Below, piece after piece: positions 1 to 8,793 of a stretch of DNA of 64,000 bases. Made by a program: the position numbers and the translations under genes. Below the pieces are notes generated by a model. That model saw nothing but the letters and a program-made list of their open reading frames with translations, ran no database searches and was not told the DNA's origin. Positions within the stretch are counted from its first letter, which is position 1, and every line of letters begins with the position of its first letter. Source of the stretch: Aureococcus anophagefferens (lineage: Eukaryota; Sar; Pelagophyceae; Pelagomonadales; Pelagomonadaceae); the NCBI RefSeq assembly GCF_000186865.1, contig NW_008705588.1, forward strand, positions 362,587 to 426,586. The letters are read 5' to 3'.

Positions 1-2
1 AC

Positions 3-3000
3 AAGCCCGTGCTCAAGCAGGTGCCCGGCGCGCCACCCGTGGACCGGCGGCGGCGCCGCGAGGCCGAGCGCGCGGCGACGGCCGCGGCGGCCGCCGCGCC
101 CGAGGTCTGCGAGGTCGCGCTCTTCGAGGACGCGGCCGCGCTCCTCGGCGCGGCGCTCCCCCACGCGGCGGCCCTGCGCCTCGGCCAGCCCGGCCCGCCG
201 GCGCGGCCGAGGAGCTCCGATGATTTCACCGTGGAGGTCGCGGCCGCGGGCGCGGCGCGGTCCGTGAGCCGGCTCCGCGGCTACCGGCGGAGCGGCGCGG
301 CGCCCCTCGCGGGACCCGGCGGGTCCGGTGACAGCGCCCTCGTCACGCACTGGGTCGAGGGCGGCACGCTCGAGCGGCGCCTGGCGTCGAAGCGGCGCGT
401 CGCGGAGCGCGACCTGCACCGGCGGGCGTCGGGGCGGGAACATGGTGATTCAACGTCGCTTCAACGTGAGTGTTCCGCGCGCGCACGTTTCAGCAAAAGC
501 ATGCACGCGTCGAGACCGTCCGAGAGATGATCGCTCGTCCCAAAATCAGCCGAAACGAGTGAAAAACGGCCGAGATAGGAGCCTTTGGAGTTGGGAATGT
601 CGCGTCCTGCCCAGGTGGGCGTGCGACCTCTGCCTCGGGCTCTGCGCGGTGCACCGCGGGGGCTACGCCTTCGGCGGGCCGACGCCGGACGTCGTGATCC
701 TGTCGAAGCAGGGCTTCTGGCCCGAGGACGAGGCGCACCACAAGAAGGAGCTCGAGCGGTACGCGAAGGAGGTCGACGCGCGGAAGCAGGCCGAGGCCGA
801 GGCGAAGGAGCTCGCCATCGAGCAGAGCCGCAAGGCCGCCGTCGAGGCCGCGGCGACGCCGGACAAGGCCAAGGCCGGCCGCTTCACGAAGAAGCAGGCC
901 GCGCGCAAGGCCGCGTCGTCGAAGAAGCGGGACGCCGAGGACGACGACGAGGCCGTCAAGGTGCTGACGCTCCCGCCGCCGCCGGGCGTCTGCTACGGCG
1001 TGCTCCTCGGCGACTTCCGGCGCTGCGAGCCCCGGGCGCCGGAGGACCTGCTCTTCCCCGAGGAGGCCGGCGACGGCGCGGCCGCGCGCGACGACGACGA
1101 CGACGACGACGACGACCTCGAGGACGAGACGCTCGGCGCGTCGACGCTCGGCTCCGGCGGCGCGTCGACGCTCGAGGACGCCACGTCGACGCCGGGGCGC
1201 CGCGCGTCCCACGCCGGCGCCGGCTTCCGGGAGCTCGCGCGGCGGCCGCGGCCCGCGTGGTGCCCGGCGAGCTACAGGGCAGCTCAAGAGAGCGAAATTC
1301 CCAACTTCAAAGGCTCCGATCTCGGCCATTTTCCACTCGTTTCGGCTAATTCTTGGACGAGCGATCATCTCTCGGAACGGTCTCGAAGCGTGGCTGCTTT
1401 TTTTGGATCGCGCGCGCGCGGAACACTCACATTGAAGCGACGTTGAATCACCCTTGTGCTGCCCAGGCGAGCTACGAGCCGCCGGAGGGGTTCACGGACC
1501 TGCGCACCAAGGCCGACGCCTGGTGCCTCGGCTGCGTCATCTGGGAGGCGGCGACGCGCGTGCCCCTGGGCGACGGCGGCGCGCCGCCGCTCAAGGATTT
1601 GGGGCTCGAGTGGGCGCTCGCGCGGCTGCCGGCGCGCGTCGGCCAAACGATCCGCGTCTTCCTGCGCGCGGCCCTCGAGCCGGACCCCCACGACCGGGCC
1701 AACGCCGAGGAGCTCTTCTACGTGTTGGAGCCCGCGCGCGCGAAGCGGCGCCACGCCGTCATCGAGCTCCGGCCGAAGCTCGCCGCGCTCCTGGAGCTCG
1801 GCTCGGGCGGCTTCGCGCGCGTCGCCGAGGCGCTCGGCGGCGGCGACGGCGCAGTCGCCGCCGCCGCCGAGGCGCCGCCGGAGAAGGACGACGCGTCCAA
1901 GGCGTCCAAGGGCGCCGCGAAGCCCGACGCGAAGGCCGCGGAGGCCCCCGGCGGCGAGGCCGTCGAGAAGCCGGCGCCGGAGCGCGCCGCGGCGGACAAG
2001 GCGCCCGCGGCGCGCGAGGCCCCGGCGACGCCGGCGGCGGCGCGCGACGACGACGGGCCCGCGAGCCCGACGACGCCGGCGAAGCCCCGGGCCGCCGTCG
2101 TCTCCGCGGCCGTCGCCGCGCAGCTCGCGTACGCCGCGGGGCGGGAACGGGGCGATTCGACGTCGCTTCGACGCGAGCGTGCCGCGCGCGCGCGTTCCAG
2201 CACAAGCGTCTCCGCTTCGAGCGCGCTCCGAGAGATGGGCGCTCGTCCCAAAAACCGCCGACACGGGTGGAACACGGCCGAGCGAGGAGCCTTTGGAACG
2301 TCGCGCCCTGTTCCCGCCCAGGTACGACGCGAAGAAGTCCGGCGTCGACGACGACGAGGTCGAGGAGGACGAGGAGATGCCCGACGCCGAGCTCTCGGAG
2401 GCGCAGCGCGCGAAGCGCGCGCGGCGGCGCTTCGAGGAGTCGCTGTCGCCCGAGGCCCTCGCGGGGTGGAAGCGGTCGCTCGCGCGCGTCGAGCGGTACC
2501 ACCGGCGCAAGTGGTGGAACAACCTGCCCGGCGTGCGGCGCCAGCGCATCGAGCGGCGCCGCGCGCGGACCCTGGCGGCCCAGCAGCGCAAGCGCCGCCT
2601 CGCCGTCGCGCGGCACTGCGCCCTGGCCCACTTCTGGCGCGTCGCGGACGTCGCCAAGTGGGCGAAGATCGCCGCGCGCCGCGCGATCGACTGCCGCGCG
2701 CTGGCGCTGCTGAACCGCGACGGCTGGTACAAGATGCGCCAGCAGCGCAAGCGCGAGGAGGCCGCGGCGAAGCGCGCGAGCCAGGGCCGCTGGGGCGCCA
2801 AGGCCGCGGCCGCGGAGGCCAAAGCGGACGCGGAGGCCGGCGAGGCGAAGAAGGACGCGGAGGAGGCGAAGGCGCCGCCGTCGGGCGGCACCAAGGGCCT
2901 GGGCCGCCAGCCCATCCCGCCCGCGGAGACCGTGGGCGTCCTGCACCGCCTCGAGGACGCGCGCGTGTCCGGCGACGACGACCGGCGGACCGCGCGGCGC

Positions 3001-3792
3001 GTCATCGCGGAGTGCAACGCGGACCGCAAGCCCAAGAAGGAGGCCGCGGCGGCAAACGCCGCCATCGACCTCGTCTGGCTCGACGTCGCCGCGCGGCGCT
3101 ACTGCGAGCCCCTCGGCGCGTGCCTCGAGGAGTCGCGCGTCACGGGCCGGAAGTTGTCGGGCGCGATCCGCGCGGCCGACGAGGCCGCGGACCGGGGGCT
3201 CAAGCGCCTGCGGGCGGCGAACTCGCGCTGGCACGCGGGCTACGACATCGAGGAGCAGGACGCGGCGCGCGCGGCGCTCGTCGTCGCGGCCGTCGCGCGG
3301 AACGAGTTCCTCAGCGAGCCCCTGCTCGAGGCCGCGGCCCTCGCGGAGAAGTACCGCCCGCCGCGCCAGGTCGCCGAGGACGACGAGAAGACGGAGAAGT
3401 CGGGGAAGACGGAGGAGCCCAATGACGAGGAGAAGGCCAAAATCGCGGAGGCCGAGGCCGCCAAGGCCGCGGAGGAGCTCCCCGAGGTGCCCCCGGAGGC
3501 GCACCCGGAGCGCGAGCGCCAGGCGTTCCTGCTGGCGCTCGTGCTCTACAGCGCCTTCCACGTGACGCACGCGCGCGGCGTCGACGCGCGCGAGGAGTCC
3601 GCGGCGCGGATCCAGGCGCGCGCGCGCGGCCGCGAGGCGCGCGCGCTGGTTAGGCGCATCTACGAGGCCGAGGAGCTCGCCGACGACGAGCTCCGCGCCG
3701 CCGCCGCGGCCCAGGCGGCGCTGGAGCGCGAGGAGGCCGCGCGGCCCGTCGCGCTGCCGCCGCCGCCGCCGCCCGTCCGCGTCGTCGTCTAG
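3..3792 (+). CDS. Kinase-like (probable pseudokinase) protein with IQ motif, 5' partial
   Basis: Exons 3-421, 615-1266, 1467-2128 and 2322-3792; all three junctions keep the frame. The 5' end lies outside the window. Exon 1 carries a kinase hinge-like segment (VTHWVEGGTLERRL). Exon 2 has LGLCAVHRGGY, but where HRDxxxxN and DFG should follow it reads AFGGPTPDVVIL and then charged coil and an Asp run, so the catalytic Asp and Asn are absent. Exon 3 resumes with C-lobe motifs (KADAWCLGCVIWE; DPHDRANAEEL). Exon 4 is an Arg/Lys/Glu-rich helical region with an IQ-like calmodulin-binding motif (AARIQARARGREARALVRR, nt 3601-3654). The frame stops at TAG 3790-3792, but the same frame continues open to 4971 with FN3 modules (next entry). 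Seen: motifs and splice frames. Known: kinase family landmarks. Inferred: inactive kinase acting as a scaffold. Three introners sit in this one gene. Confidence 0.75.
422..614 (+). mobile_element. Family-1 introner forming intron 1 of the pseudokinase gene
   Basis: Element 430-614, flanked by near-identical 8-mers gcgggcgt (422-429) and gtgggcgt (615-622). Its ends CGGGGCGGGA and TCCTGCCCAG are inverted. The intron runs 422-614 with a GC donor from the duplication and an AG acceptor from the element end; splicing 421 to 615 preserves frame. It lies in the orientation that starts with the 'gattcaacgtcgcttcaacg' core. Confidence 0.9.
1267..1466 (+). mobile_element. Family-1 introner forming intron 2 of the pseudokinase gene
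   Basis: Element 1275-1466 with a perfect 8-bp duplication gcgagcta (1267-1274 and 1467-1474). Termini are CAGGGCAGC and GCTGCCCAG. GC-AG intron, phase 0. Orientation is opposite to intron 1, starting with the 'gcgaaattcccaacttcaaa' core. Confidence 0.93.
2129..2321 (+). mobile_element. Family-1 introner forming intron 3 of the pseudokinase gene
   Basis: Element 2137-2321, duplication gtacgccg / gtacgacg (7 of 8). GT donor in the duplication, CAG at the element end. Splicing 2128 to 2322 moves the frame exactly as needed. The body is richer in GC than the other copies, which suggests an older, ameliorated insertion. Confidence 0.9.
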
Positions 3793-4971
3793 CGGGCGCG
3801 GTCCGCGGCGCTGGGCCTGAGCGACGCGCTCCGCGACGTCGCGACGCGCGCGGGCCAGGCGCTCAAGGGCGCCGAGGCGGAGCCCCTGAGCCTCCTGGGC
3901 TGGCTCGGCGCGCCGCCGGACGTCGACGACCCGACGGCGCCGCGCGTTGTCTACCTCGAGCTCGGCCCCGCGGACGACGACGACCCGGAGTTCGACGGCG
4001 ACGCGCGCGACCGCCACCCGCCGGACGCGACCGGCGCGCCGGACCTGCACGCGGCGGTGATCCCGGGCCTGCGGCCGGCGACGACGTACACGGCGGTGCT
4101 GCGCATGACCGCGCGGACGCGGCAGCGGTGCCGGCGCGCGTGCGGCAAGTCCGTGGACTCGAGCCGGCTCCTGCCCCCCGAGGGCGCCGAGCTCGAGCGC
4201 GGCGTGGCGTTTTCCACGTTAGCGGACGCGCCGGACGCGCCGCGGCCGCCGCGCGCGAGCGTCTGCCGGTTACGGGGCGCCGCGGACCTCGCGGCGCTAA
4301 TCGCGCCGCGGGGCACCGTGCGCTCGAAAGCAGCGACCCTCGAGGCCTCCGTGAAGCCCCCGGCGGACGTCACCGTCGCCGTGCGCGTCGCCTGGGCGCC
4401 GCCCGCGGCGAACGGCGCGGCGATCAGCGGCTACGCCGTCGACCGCGCGCGCGGCGCGCCGCGGGCGCCGCCGCCGAACGCGCCCGAGGCCTGGACGCGC
4501 GTCCGCGACGTCCACGGCGCCGAGGGCGACCTCGTGGACGTGCCGCCGACGCGGGGCCACGTCTGGTGGTACCGCGTCGCCGCGCGGAACCGCGTCGGCG
4601 CGTCCGACTTCGGGCCGCCGGCCGCCATCGACCTCGCCGAGGAGGCCGTCGAGGCCGCGCCCCACCTCAAGCCCCTGGCGCTCGAGGCCGAGGCGCCCGC
4701 GCTGTTCCTCGAGGCCGCGCCCGCGCCCGCGCCCGCGGCCTTCTGCGCGCCGTGCCCGGCGCCCGCGCCGGCGTCGTCTCTCCCCGAGGCGCCCGCGGAC
4801 CCGCTGCCGCCCCTCGGCGGGCCGCTGGCGCGGCTCCGCCAGCGGCGGAAGCGGAAGACGAAGCCCGGCGACGGCGCCGTCGAGGCGAACCTCGCGTCGG
4901 GCCTCTTCTTCCAGGTCCTCGCCACGGACAAGCCCCTGCCGCGGAGCACGATGCGCTCGACGTTTCGCTAA
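3793..4971 (+). CDS. Fibronectin type III modules in frame after the upstream TAG
   Basis: Open frame in the same register as the preceding exon, from the codon after TAG 3790-3792 to TAA 4969-4971, with no early ATG. Two FN3-like modules are visible: one around nt 3940-4120 (PRVVYLELGPADDDD, then PGLRPATTYTAVLRM) and one around nt 4380-4640 (VAWAPPAANGAAISGYAV, then WWYRVAARNRVGASDFG), the latter with the typical FN3 end strands. A Pro/Ala-rich and basic tail follows. Most economically this is the C-terminal part of the pseudokinase gene, separated by a nonsense codon, a base error, readthrough or a missed intron. Alternatively it is a separate gene whose start I cannot find. Confidence 0.6.
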   Translation, partial: RARSAALGLSDALRDVATRAGQALKGAEAEPLSLLGWLGAPPDVDDPTAPRVVYLELGPADDDDPEFDGDARDRHPPDATGAPDLHAAVIPGLRPATTYTAVLRMTARTRQRCRRACGKSVDSSRLLPPEGAELERGVAFSTLADAPDAPRPPRASVCRLRGAADLAALIAPRGTVRSKAATLEASVKPPADVTVAVRVAWAPPAANGAAISGYAVDRARGAPRAPPPNAPEAWTRVRDVHGAEGDLVDVPPTRGHVWWYRVAARNRVGASDFGPPAAIDLAEEAVEAAPHLKPLALEAEAPALFLEAAPAPAPAAFCAPCPAPAPASSLPEAPADPLPPLGGPLARLRQRRKRKTKPGDGAVEANLASGLFFQVLATDKPLPRSTMRSTFR

Positions 4972-5152
4972 GTTATTCTGCTTACATTAGTAAGAGTGTC
5001 GTTCATGAGACTTGAAAACGTGAGTAAAAGCGACAAGACCGATGATGATACAGGTGAGAGTGATGATAAGCATGGTAAGAGGAAAGTTCGGGTTCGAGGA
5101 AAGTCCGCGCGTCCGGATCTCCGGGCGCGCGCGCGCGCGCCCTCGGCCCGTC

Positions 5153-5605
5153 CTAGGCCTCGTCGTCGCCCTCGTGGATGACGGGGTCGTGGGGGTCCCG
5201 CGTCGGATTCTGGGGGCCCATGGACGAGAAGACGTCGCGGGAGTCCGACTGCTTTGGTCGCCAGAGCTCCGTGTCGTAGCAGAACACGGCGCCGGAGTAC
5301 TTGTACTCCTCGGGGAAGTAGAAGGGCTGGTCCTTGTCCAGCTGGGCGACGTCGACGTCGAGGTTCGACGACCTGAGGGGGGCGCGGGGGGGTCGGGGGT
5401 CGCGCGCCGCGCCTCCGGGGACGCCGGCGGCGCGCTGGTCCTGGCAGACGCAGAAGTTGAAGATCTCGTCGAGCTCGCCCCGGGGCGCGACCTCGCCGCC
5501 CTCCTCGACGACCTTGTCGCTGTCGGCGTCGTCGTCCCGCGGCTCCTTGTCGAAGACGTCCGGCGCGGGGGGCGCGCCCCCCTCGGCGTCGTTGGGTGCG
5601 CTCAT
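5153..5605 (-). CDS. Small acidic hypothetical protein (150 aa)
   Basis: ATG at 5605 is the first Met of a frame with consistent codon use, ending at 5153. The N-terminus is acidic and disordered (Asp/Glu-rich). The conserved-looking part is Cys/aromatic: FNFCVCQDQ, then DVAQLDKDQPFYFPEEYKYS and AVFCYDTELWRPK. No family recognised. A pyrimidine-rich stretch ending in CAG (minus strand, just before the SSNLDVDV segment) could be a splice acceptor, so the Pro/Arg-rich middle may be intronic. Divergent from the gene at 5906. Confidence 0.5.
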   Translation of the reverse strand: MSAPNDAEGGAPPAPDVFDKEPRDDDADSDKVVEEGGEVAPRGELDEIFNFCVCQDQRAAGVPGGAARDPRPPRAPLRSSNLDVDVAQLDKDQPFYFPEEYKYSGAVFCYDTELWRPKQSDSRDVFSSMGPQNPTRDPHDPVIHEGDDEA

Positions 5606-5905
5606 CCTCCGCCGCGGCTTCTTCGCCCTGTAGATCTCGACGACGCGCAGATCCCGGTCCGGGGGCGACGTCCCGCCGTTTCGCGTTCCCCCCGACGCGA
5701 AGAAGTCGAAACTCGCCGTGGCGGCACCCCGAGAAGCACGAGGGCAGCGTCTGGGCTGGCGGCGCGAAGCTCGGGCTCGATCACTGGAATCTGGGCTGGC
5801 AGCGGGCAACGCAAACACGCTGAAGCGCTCAGGCTTCAGACCTTGAAGCGCCGGCCTTGAACCTCGCGCCTCGCCGGAGCCTCTGCTGCTCGGTGTGCAA
5901 GGACC
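5606..5905. promoter_or_regulatory. Divergent intergenic region (about 300 bp)
   Basis: Separates the start codons of the genes at 5605 (-) and 5906 (+). It must hold both 5' UTRs and promoters. I see no TATA-like box; only a short repeat of 'ctgggctgg' and paired 'ttgaagcg' words near 5818-5850. Confidence 0.4.
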
Positions 5906-6838
5906 ATGCTCGCGCGACTCCTCCTCGTCGCGGCCTCGTCGGCGGCGTTGGAGGCCAACCGCTTCGCCGCGACGCCGCTGGCGGCGCTGCGCGGCGGCGC
6001 GGACGAGGCCGGGCTCGCGACCTTCGCCGTCGAGAGCGCCTACACGTCGGCGAGGGCCGCGGCGACGACGTCCGTGGCCCGGTGGCGGCGCGACGTCGAC
6101 GACGGGCGGCTCTGCCCCGCCGGGTGGTCCGCCGAGGCCGGGGGCCTCTTCACGGACACGCTCAAGGCCTACGACGGCGCGACGCGGAGCTACTGGCGCG
6201 ACGCGCGGCGCGCGGCGTCGCGCGCGCGGCTCGCGGGCTACCTCGCGTCGGAGATCGAGGCCGCCCACCGGGACCAGCTGTCGAGCGCCGCCGAGCGGCG
6301 CCTGCGCCAGCTCCGCGCGGCCCTCGGCAAGAGCTACGCGGCCGCGGGGACCGCCGCGGGCTTCGAGGCCGAGCTCGCCAAGGTCGAGCACGCGTTCGAC
6401 GCCGACGCGACGCGCTGCGCCGTGCCCGCCCTCGAGCTCGGCGCGGAGCGGGCCAAGGCCGCCTTCCTCAACGAGGCCCGCGGCGTCGTCCGCGACTTCG
6501 AGGCGAGCCCGGCCGGCCAGCTCATCGCGACGCGCGGCGAGCGCGCGCGCGCGACCAAGGCGGCCAAGACGGCCCAGAAGCAGGCCGCCAAGGCCAGCGC
6601 CCGCGGGGCGCCGCCGTCCCTCGTGCCCAAGTCCATGAACGTCGCCTTCCAGCTCGTCGGCATGCTCCGGCCCCGCGGCTTCGGCAACATGCAGGGCTTC
6701 TGCTCCTACGCGCTCGGCCCCCACTCGCTCCTCTTCGGCTTCGCCGACGACCGCGACCCGGCGGGCGACATGGGCGGCGACGACGCGCTCCCGCTCCTCC
6801 GCCTCCAGCCCAAGTTCACCGTCGACCTCGACATGTAG
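5906..6838 (+). CDS. Secreted or plastid-directed helical hypothetical protein (310 aa)
   Basis: ATG 5906 opens a hydrophobic leader (MLARLLLVAASSAALEANRF), a likely signal peptide. The rest is Ala/Arg-rich amphipathic helix to about residue 235, then a compact C-terminal segment with aromatic and Gly residues (GFGNMQGFCSYALGPHSLLFGF) ending LQPKFTVDLDM. No family recognised. The leader could belong to a bipartite plastid presequence, but no clear cleavage Phe is present. Convergent with the Hsp70 gene, only about 110 bp apart. Confidence 0.6.
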   Translation: MLARLLLVAASSAALEANRFAATPLAALRGGADEAGLATFAVESAYTSARAAATTSVARWRRDVDDGRLCPAGWSAEAGGLFTDTLKAYDGATRSYWRDARRAASRARLAGYLASEIEAAHRDQLSSAAERRLRQLRAALGKSYAAAGTAAGFEAELAKVEHAFDADATRCAVPALELGAERAKAAFLNEARGVVRDFEASPAGQLIATRGERARATKAAKTAQKQAAKASARGAPPSLVPKSMNVAFQLVGMLRPRGFGNMQGFCSYALGPHSLLFGFADDRDPAGDMGGDDALPLLRLQPKFTVDLDM

Positions 6839-6870
6839 GCCGCCGCCGCGCGCACGACTAGCGACGCTTC

Positions 6871-6951
6871 GTCGGACTTAGTCGTCCGAGGCGGACCACT
6901 TAGTCGTCGTCCGAGGCGGAACACTTTCGTCGTCCGAGGCGGGACACTTAG
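6871..6951. repeat. Short tandem repeat, about 24 bp x 3
   Basis: Three imperfect copies of 'gtcgtccgaggcgga' plus 'ccactt/acactt' lie between the stop codons of two convergent genes. The last copy overlaps the stop of the Hsp70 frame, so it sits in both 3' UTRs. Confidence 0.75.
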
Positions 6952-8402
6952 CCGTCCTCGTCGTCGTCCGCCTCGGCGAGGGCCAGGAGCCGCGCGAATT
7001 CGGCGTCGTCGACCTCGACGACGTCGTCGTCGCCGTCGTCGTCGTCGTCGTCGGCCGCGCCGCCGTAGAAGTGGCGGAGCACCTCGGCCTTGAACGCGTC
7101 GACGACGACGAAGGCGTCGTCGTCGGCGACCTCGGCGTCGTTCATCTCCGCGCGGATCGCGGCGCCGAGGGCGACGGCGTGGTCCGGGTTTACCCTTCTC
7201 GATATGGAGAGCGCCGTGAGCCGCGAGAGCGCGCGCTGCACGCAGGGCATCTTCGTCGCGGCGCCGACGAGGACGACGTCGTCGACGTCGCGCGCGCCCG
7301 GCGGCGGCGTCACGCGGACGCCCGGCGCGCGCTTCTTCAGATCCTCGAGCGCCGCGCGGTCCGCGCGCTCGGCCTTGCGCCGCTTCGCGCGCGTACTCGC
7401 CCTGCCCGCGTCGCTTCCCATCAACTCGGCGTCGCCTTTGAGCCGCGCGTCGCCGAGGTAGGCGGCCTCGCGCGCGGCGTCGGCGCAGCGCTCGAGGAGC
7501 GGGTCGAGGCAGGCCTCGAGCCGGGACCGCGTCACGTTGGCGCCCGCGGCCGTCGCCGCGACCTTGCGCGTCGTCAGCGCGATCTTCACGCGCTCCGCCT
7601 CGGCCTCGTCGATGTTCTCGGCCCGGGCGAGCGCCGCCGTGAAGTCCGTGCCGCCGAGGTTGAGGTCGCCGGCCGTGGCCACGACCTCCATGGTCCGCGT
7701 CTCTCCCCCGACGTCTACCAGCGAGCAGTCGAGCGTGCCGCCGCCGAGGTCGAAGACGAGCGCGAGGGCGTCGCCGCCGCCGGCGCCGACGCCGTGGGCG
7801 TGGGCGGCGAGCTCCGGCTCGTTGGCCGTCTGCACCTTGGACAGGCCGCAGCTCGCCGCCGCGCGCTCCGTCGCCTCGCGCTGCGACGGCAGGAAGCACG
7901 CGGGCACGCCGACGACGGCCCGGTCGGGCCGCGCGCCGCAGTGCGCCTCGCAGTCGTCCAGGAGGCTCGCGATGACGGCCGCGGCGCAGGCCTCGGGCCG
8001 CGCGCGCGCGGCGCCGCCGCCCTCCAGCGGCACCGCGGCGCCGATCCACCCGTCCGCGTCGCCGGCGCCGTCGTCGAGGCGGAGCCGTGTTCGCGTCGCG
8101 TCCTCGAGGCGCCACTTGGCCGTGGCGGCGTCGAGGCCGACGGCCCGCTTCCACGCGCGGATGATGCCCGCGCCCCGCGGCGGCGCGGCGTCCGGAGCGC
8201 AGAGCGCGGGCGCGCCGGCGCCGTCGACGACGCAGACCGACGGCGTCAGCAGGCCGCCGCCGTCGCGCCGCGGCACGAGCTCCCGCGTGCCGTCGGCGCG
8301 CGTCCACGCGACGCAGCTGTTCGACGTGCCGAGGTCGATGCCCACGCTGAGCGGGAGCGTGCGTTGTGGCAAGGCGAGGGCGACGAGGAGGGCGACGTGC
8401 AT
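6948..8402 (-). CDS. Hsp70-family ATPase domain protein with signal peptide, lacking the substrate-binding domain
   Basis: ATG at 8402 gives 484 aa with a hydrophobic N-terminus (MHVALLVALALPQ) directly before GIDLGTSNSCVAW, the Hsp70 phosphate-1 motif. Also seen are the phosphate-2 motif (VFDLGGGTLDCSL) and the adenosine motif (DDVVLVGAATKMPCVQ), then VNPDHAVALGAAI. After the nucleotide-binding domain the protein ends in an Asp-rich tail; no beta-sandwich substrate domain or EEVD/HDEL is present. A basic linker (TRAKRRKAERADRAALEDL) is inserted in the second half of the domain. An upstream in-frame ATG at 8597 would add a poor, Cys/Arg-rich extension. Likely a secretory or plastid Hsp70-like ATPase; a partner exchange-factor role is inference. 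Confidence 0.85.
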   Translation of the reverse strand: MHVALLVALALPQRTLPLSVGIDLGTSNSCVAWTRADGTRELVPRRDGGGLLTPSVCVVDGAGAPALCAPDAAPPRGAGIIRAWKRAVGLDAATAKWRLEDATRTRLRLDDGAGDADGWIGAAVPLEGGGAARARPEACAAAVIASLLDDCEAHCGARPDRAVVGVPACFLPSQREATERAAASCGLSKVQTANEPELAAHAHGVGAGGGDALALVFDLGGGTLDCSLVDVGGETRTMEVVATAGDLNLGGTDFTAALARAENIDEAEAERVKIALTTRKVAATAAGANVTRSRLEACLDPLLERCADAAREAAYLGDARLKGDAELMGSDAGRASTRAKRRKAERADRAALEDLKKRAPGVRVTPPPGARDVDDVVLVGAATKMPCVQRALSRLTALSISRRVNPDHAVALGAAIRAEMNDAEVADDDAFVVVDAFKAEVLRHFYGGAADDDDDDGDDDVVEVDDAEFARLLALAEADDDEDG

Positions 8403-8793
8403 GCTGCGTCGTGGCGCGTTGCAACGCATTGGGCGGCGCGCACCCGAGCCGAGGTTCCTGGTGCGTGTCGATGTGGTTTGCATGCTCGCATGTTGTGTTG
8501 GCGGCGCTTGCAGGCGGGCTTGAGCCATCGCGCACTGCTGGCCTGCGGCAACACTGCCACAGATCGCCAACATCTCGCCAACACCGACCAAACACAAGCC
8601 TCGTGCTCGACGATAGAGCTCGCTCAGAGTCGTACGCGCCTTCGCACACGACCGACGGCCGACGCGCGCCGGTCGCCGCCGACGACCGTCGCAGCTTCAT
8701 CGAATCGCCGTGAAACACCACAAAAAAAAGCCGCGAGCGCACGCAGAAAGCGCTCCAAAGTACCCACGACAACACACTCGCTCCCGTAACAAG
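8403..8793. promoter_or_regulatory. Divergent intergenic region
   Basis: 391 bp between the Hsp70-like start (8402, minus) and the JmjC-like start (8794, plus). AT content is higher than in the genes and there is a CA-rich stretch near 8560-8600. No gene or RNA recognised. Confidence 0.4.

Noticed and set aside
422..614. Introner sequence translated as part of the host proteins
   Set aside because: The peptides (for example [19 protein letters not shown]) recur in unrelated genes and end in stops; the frames only continue properly after intron removal.
5606..6724. Minus-strand extension upstream of the 150-aa protein
   Set aside because: Antisense to the secreted protein at 5906; coding character begins only at ATG 5605.
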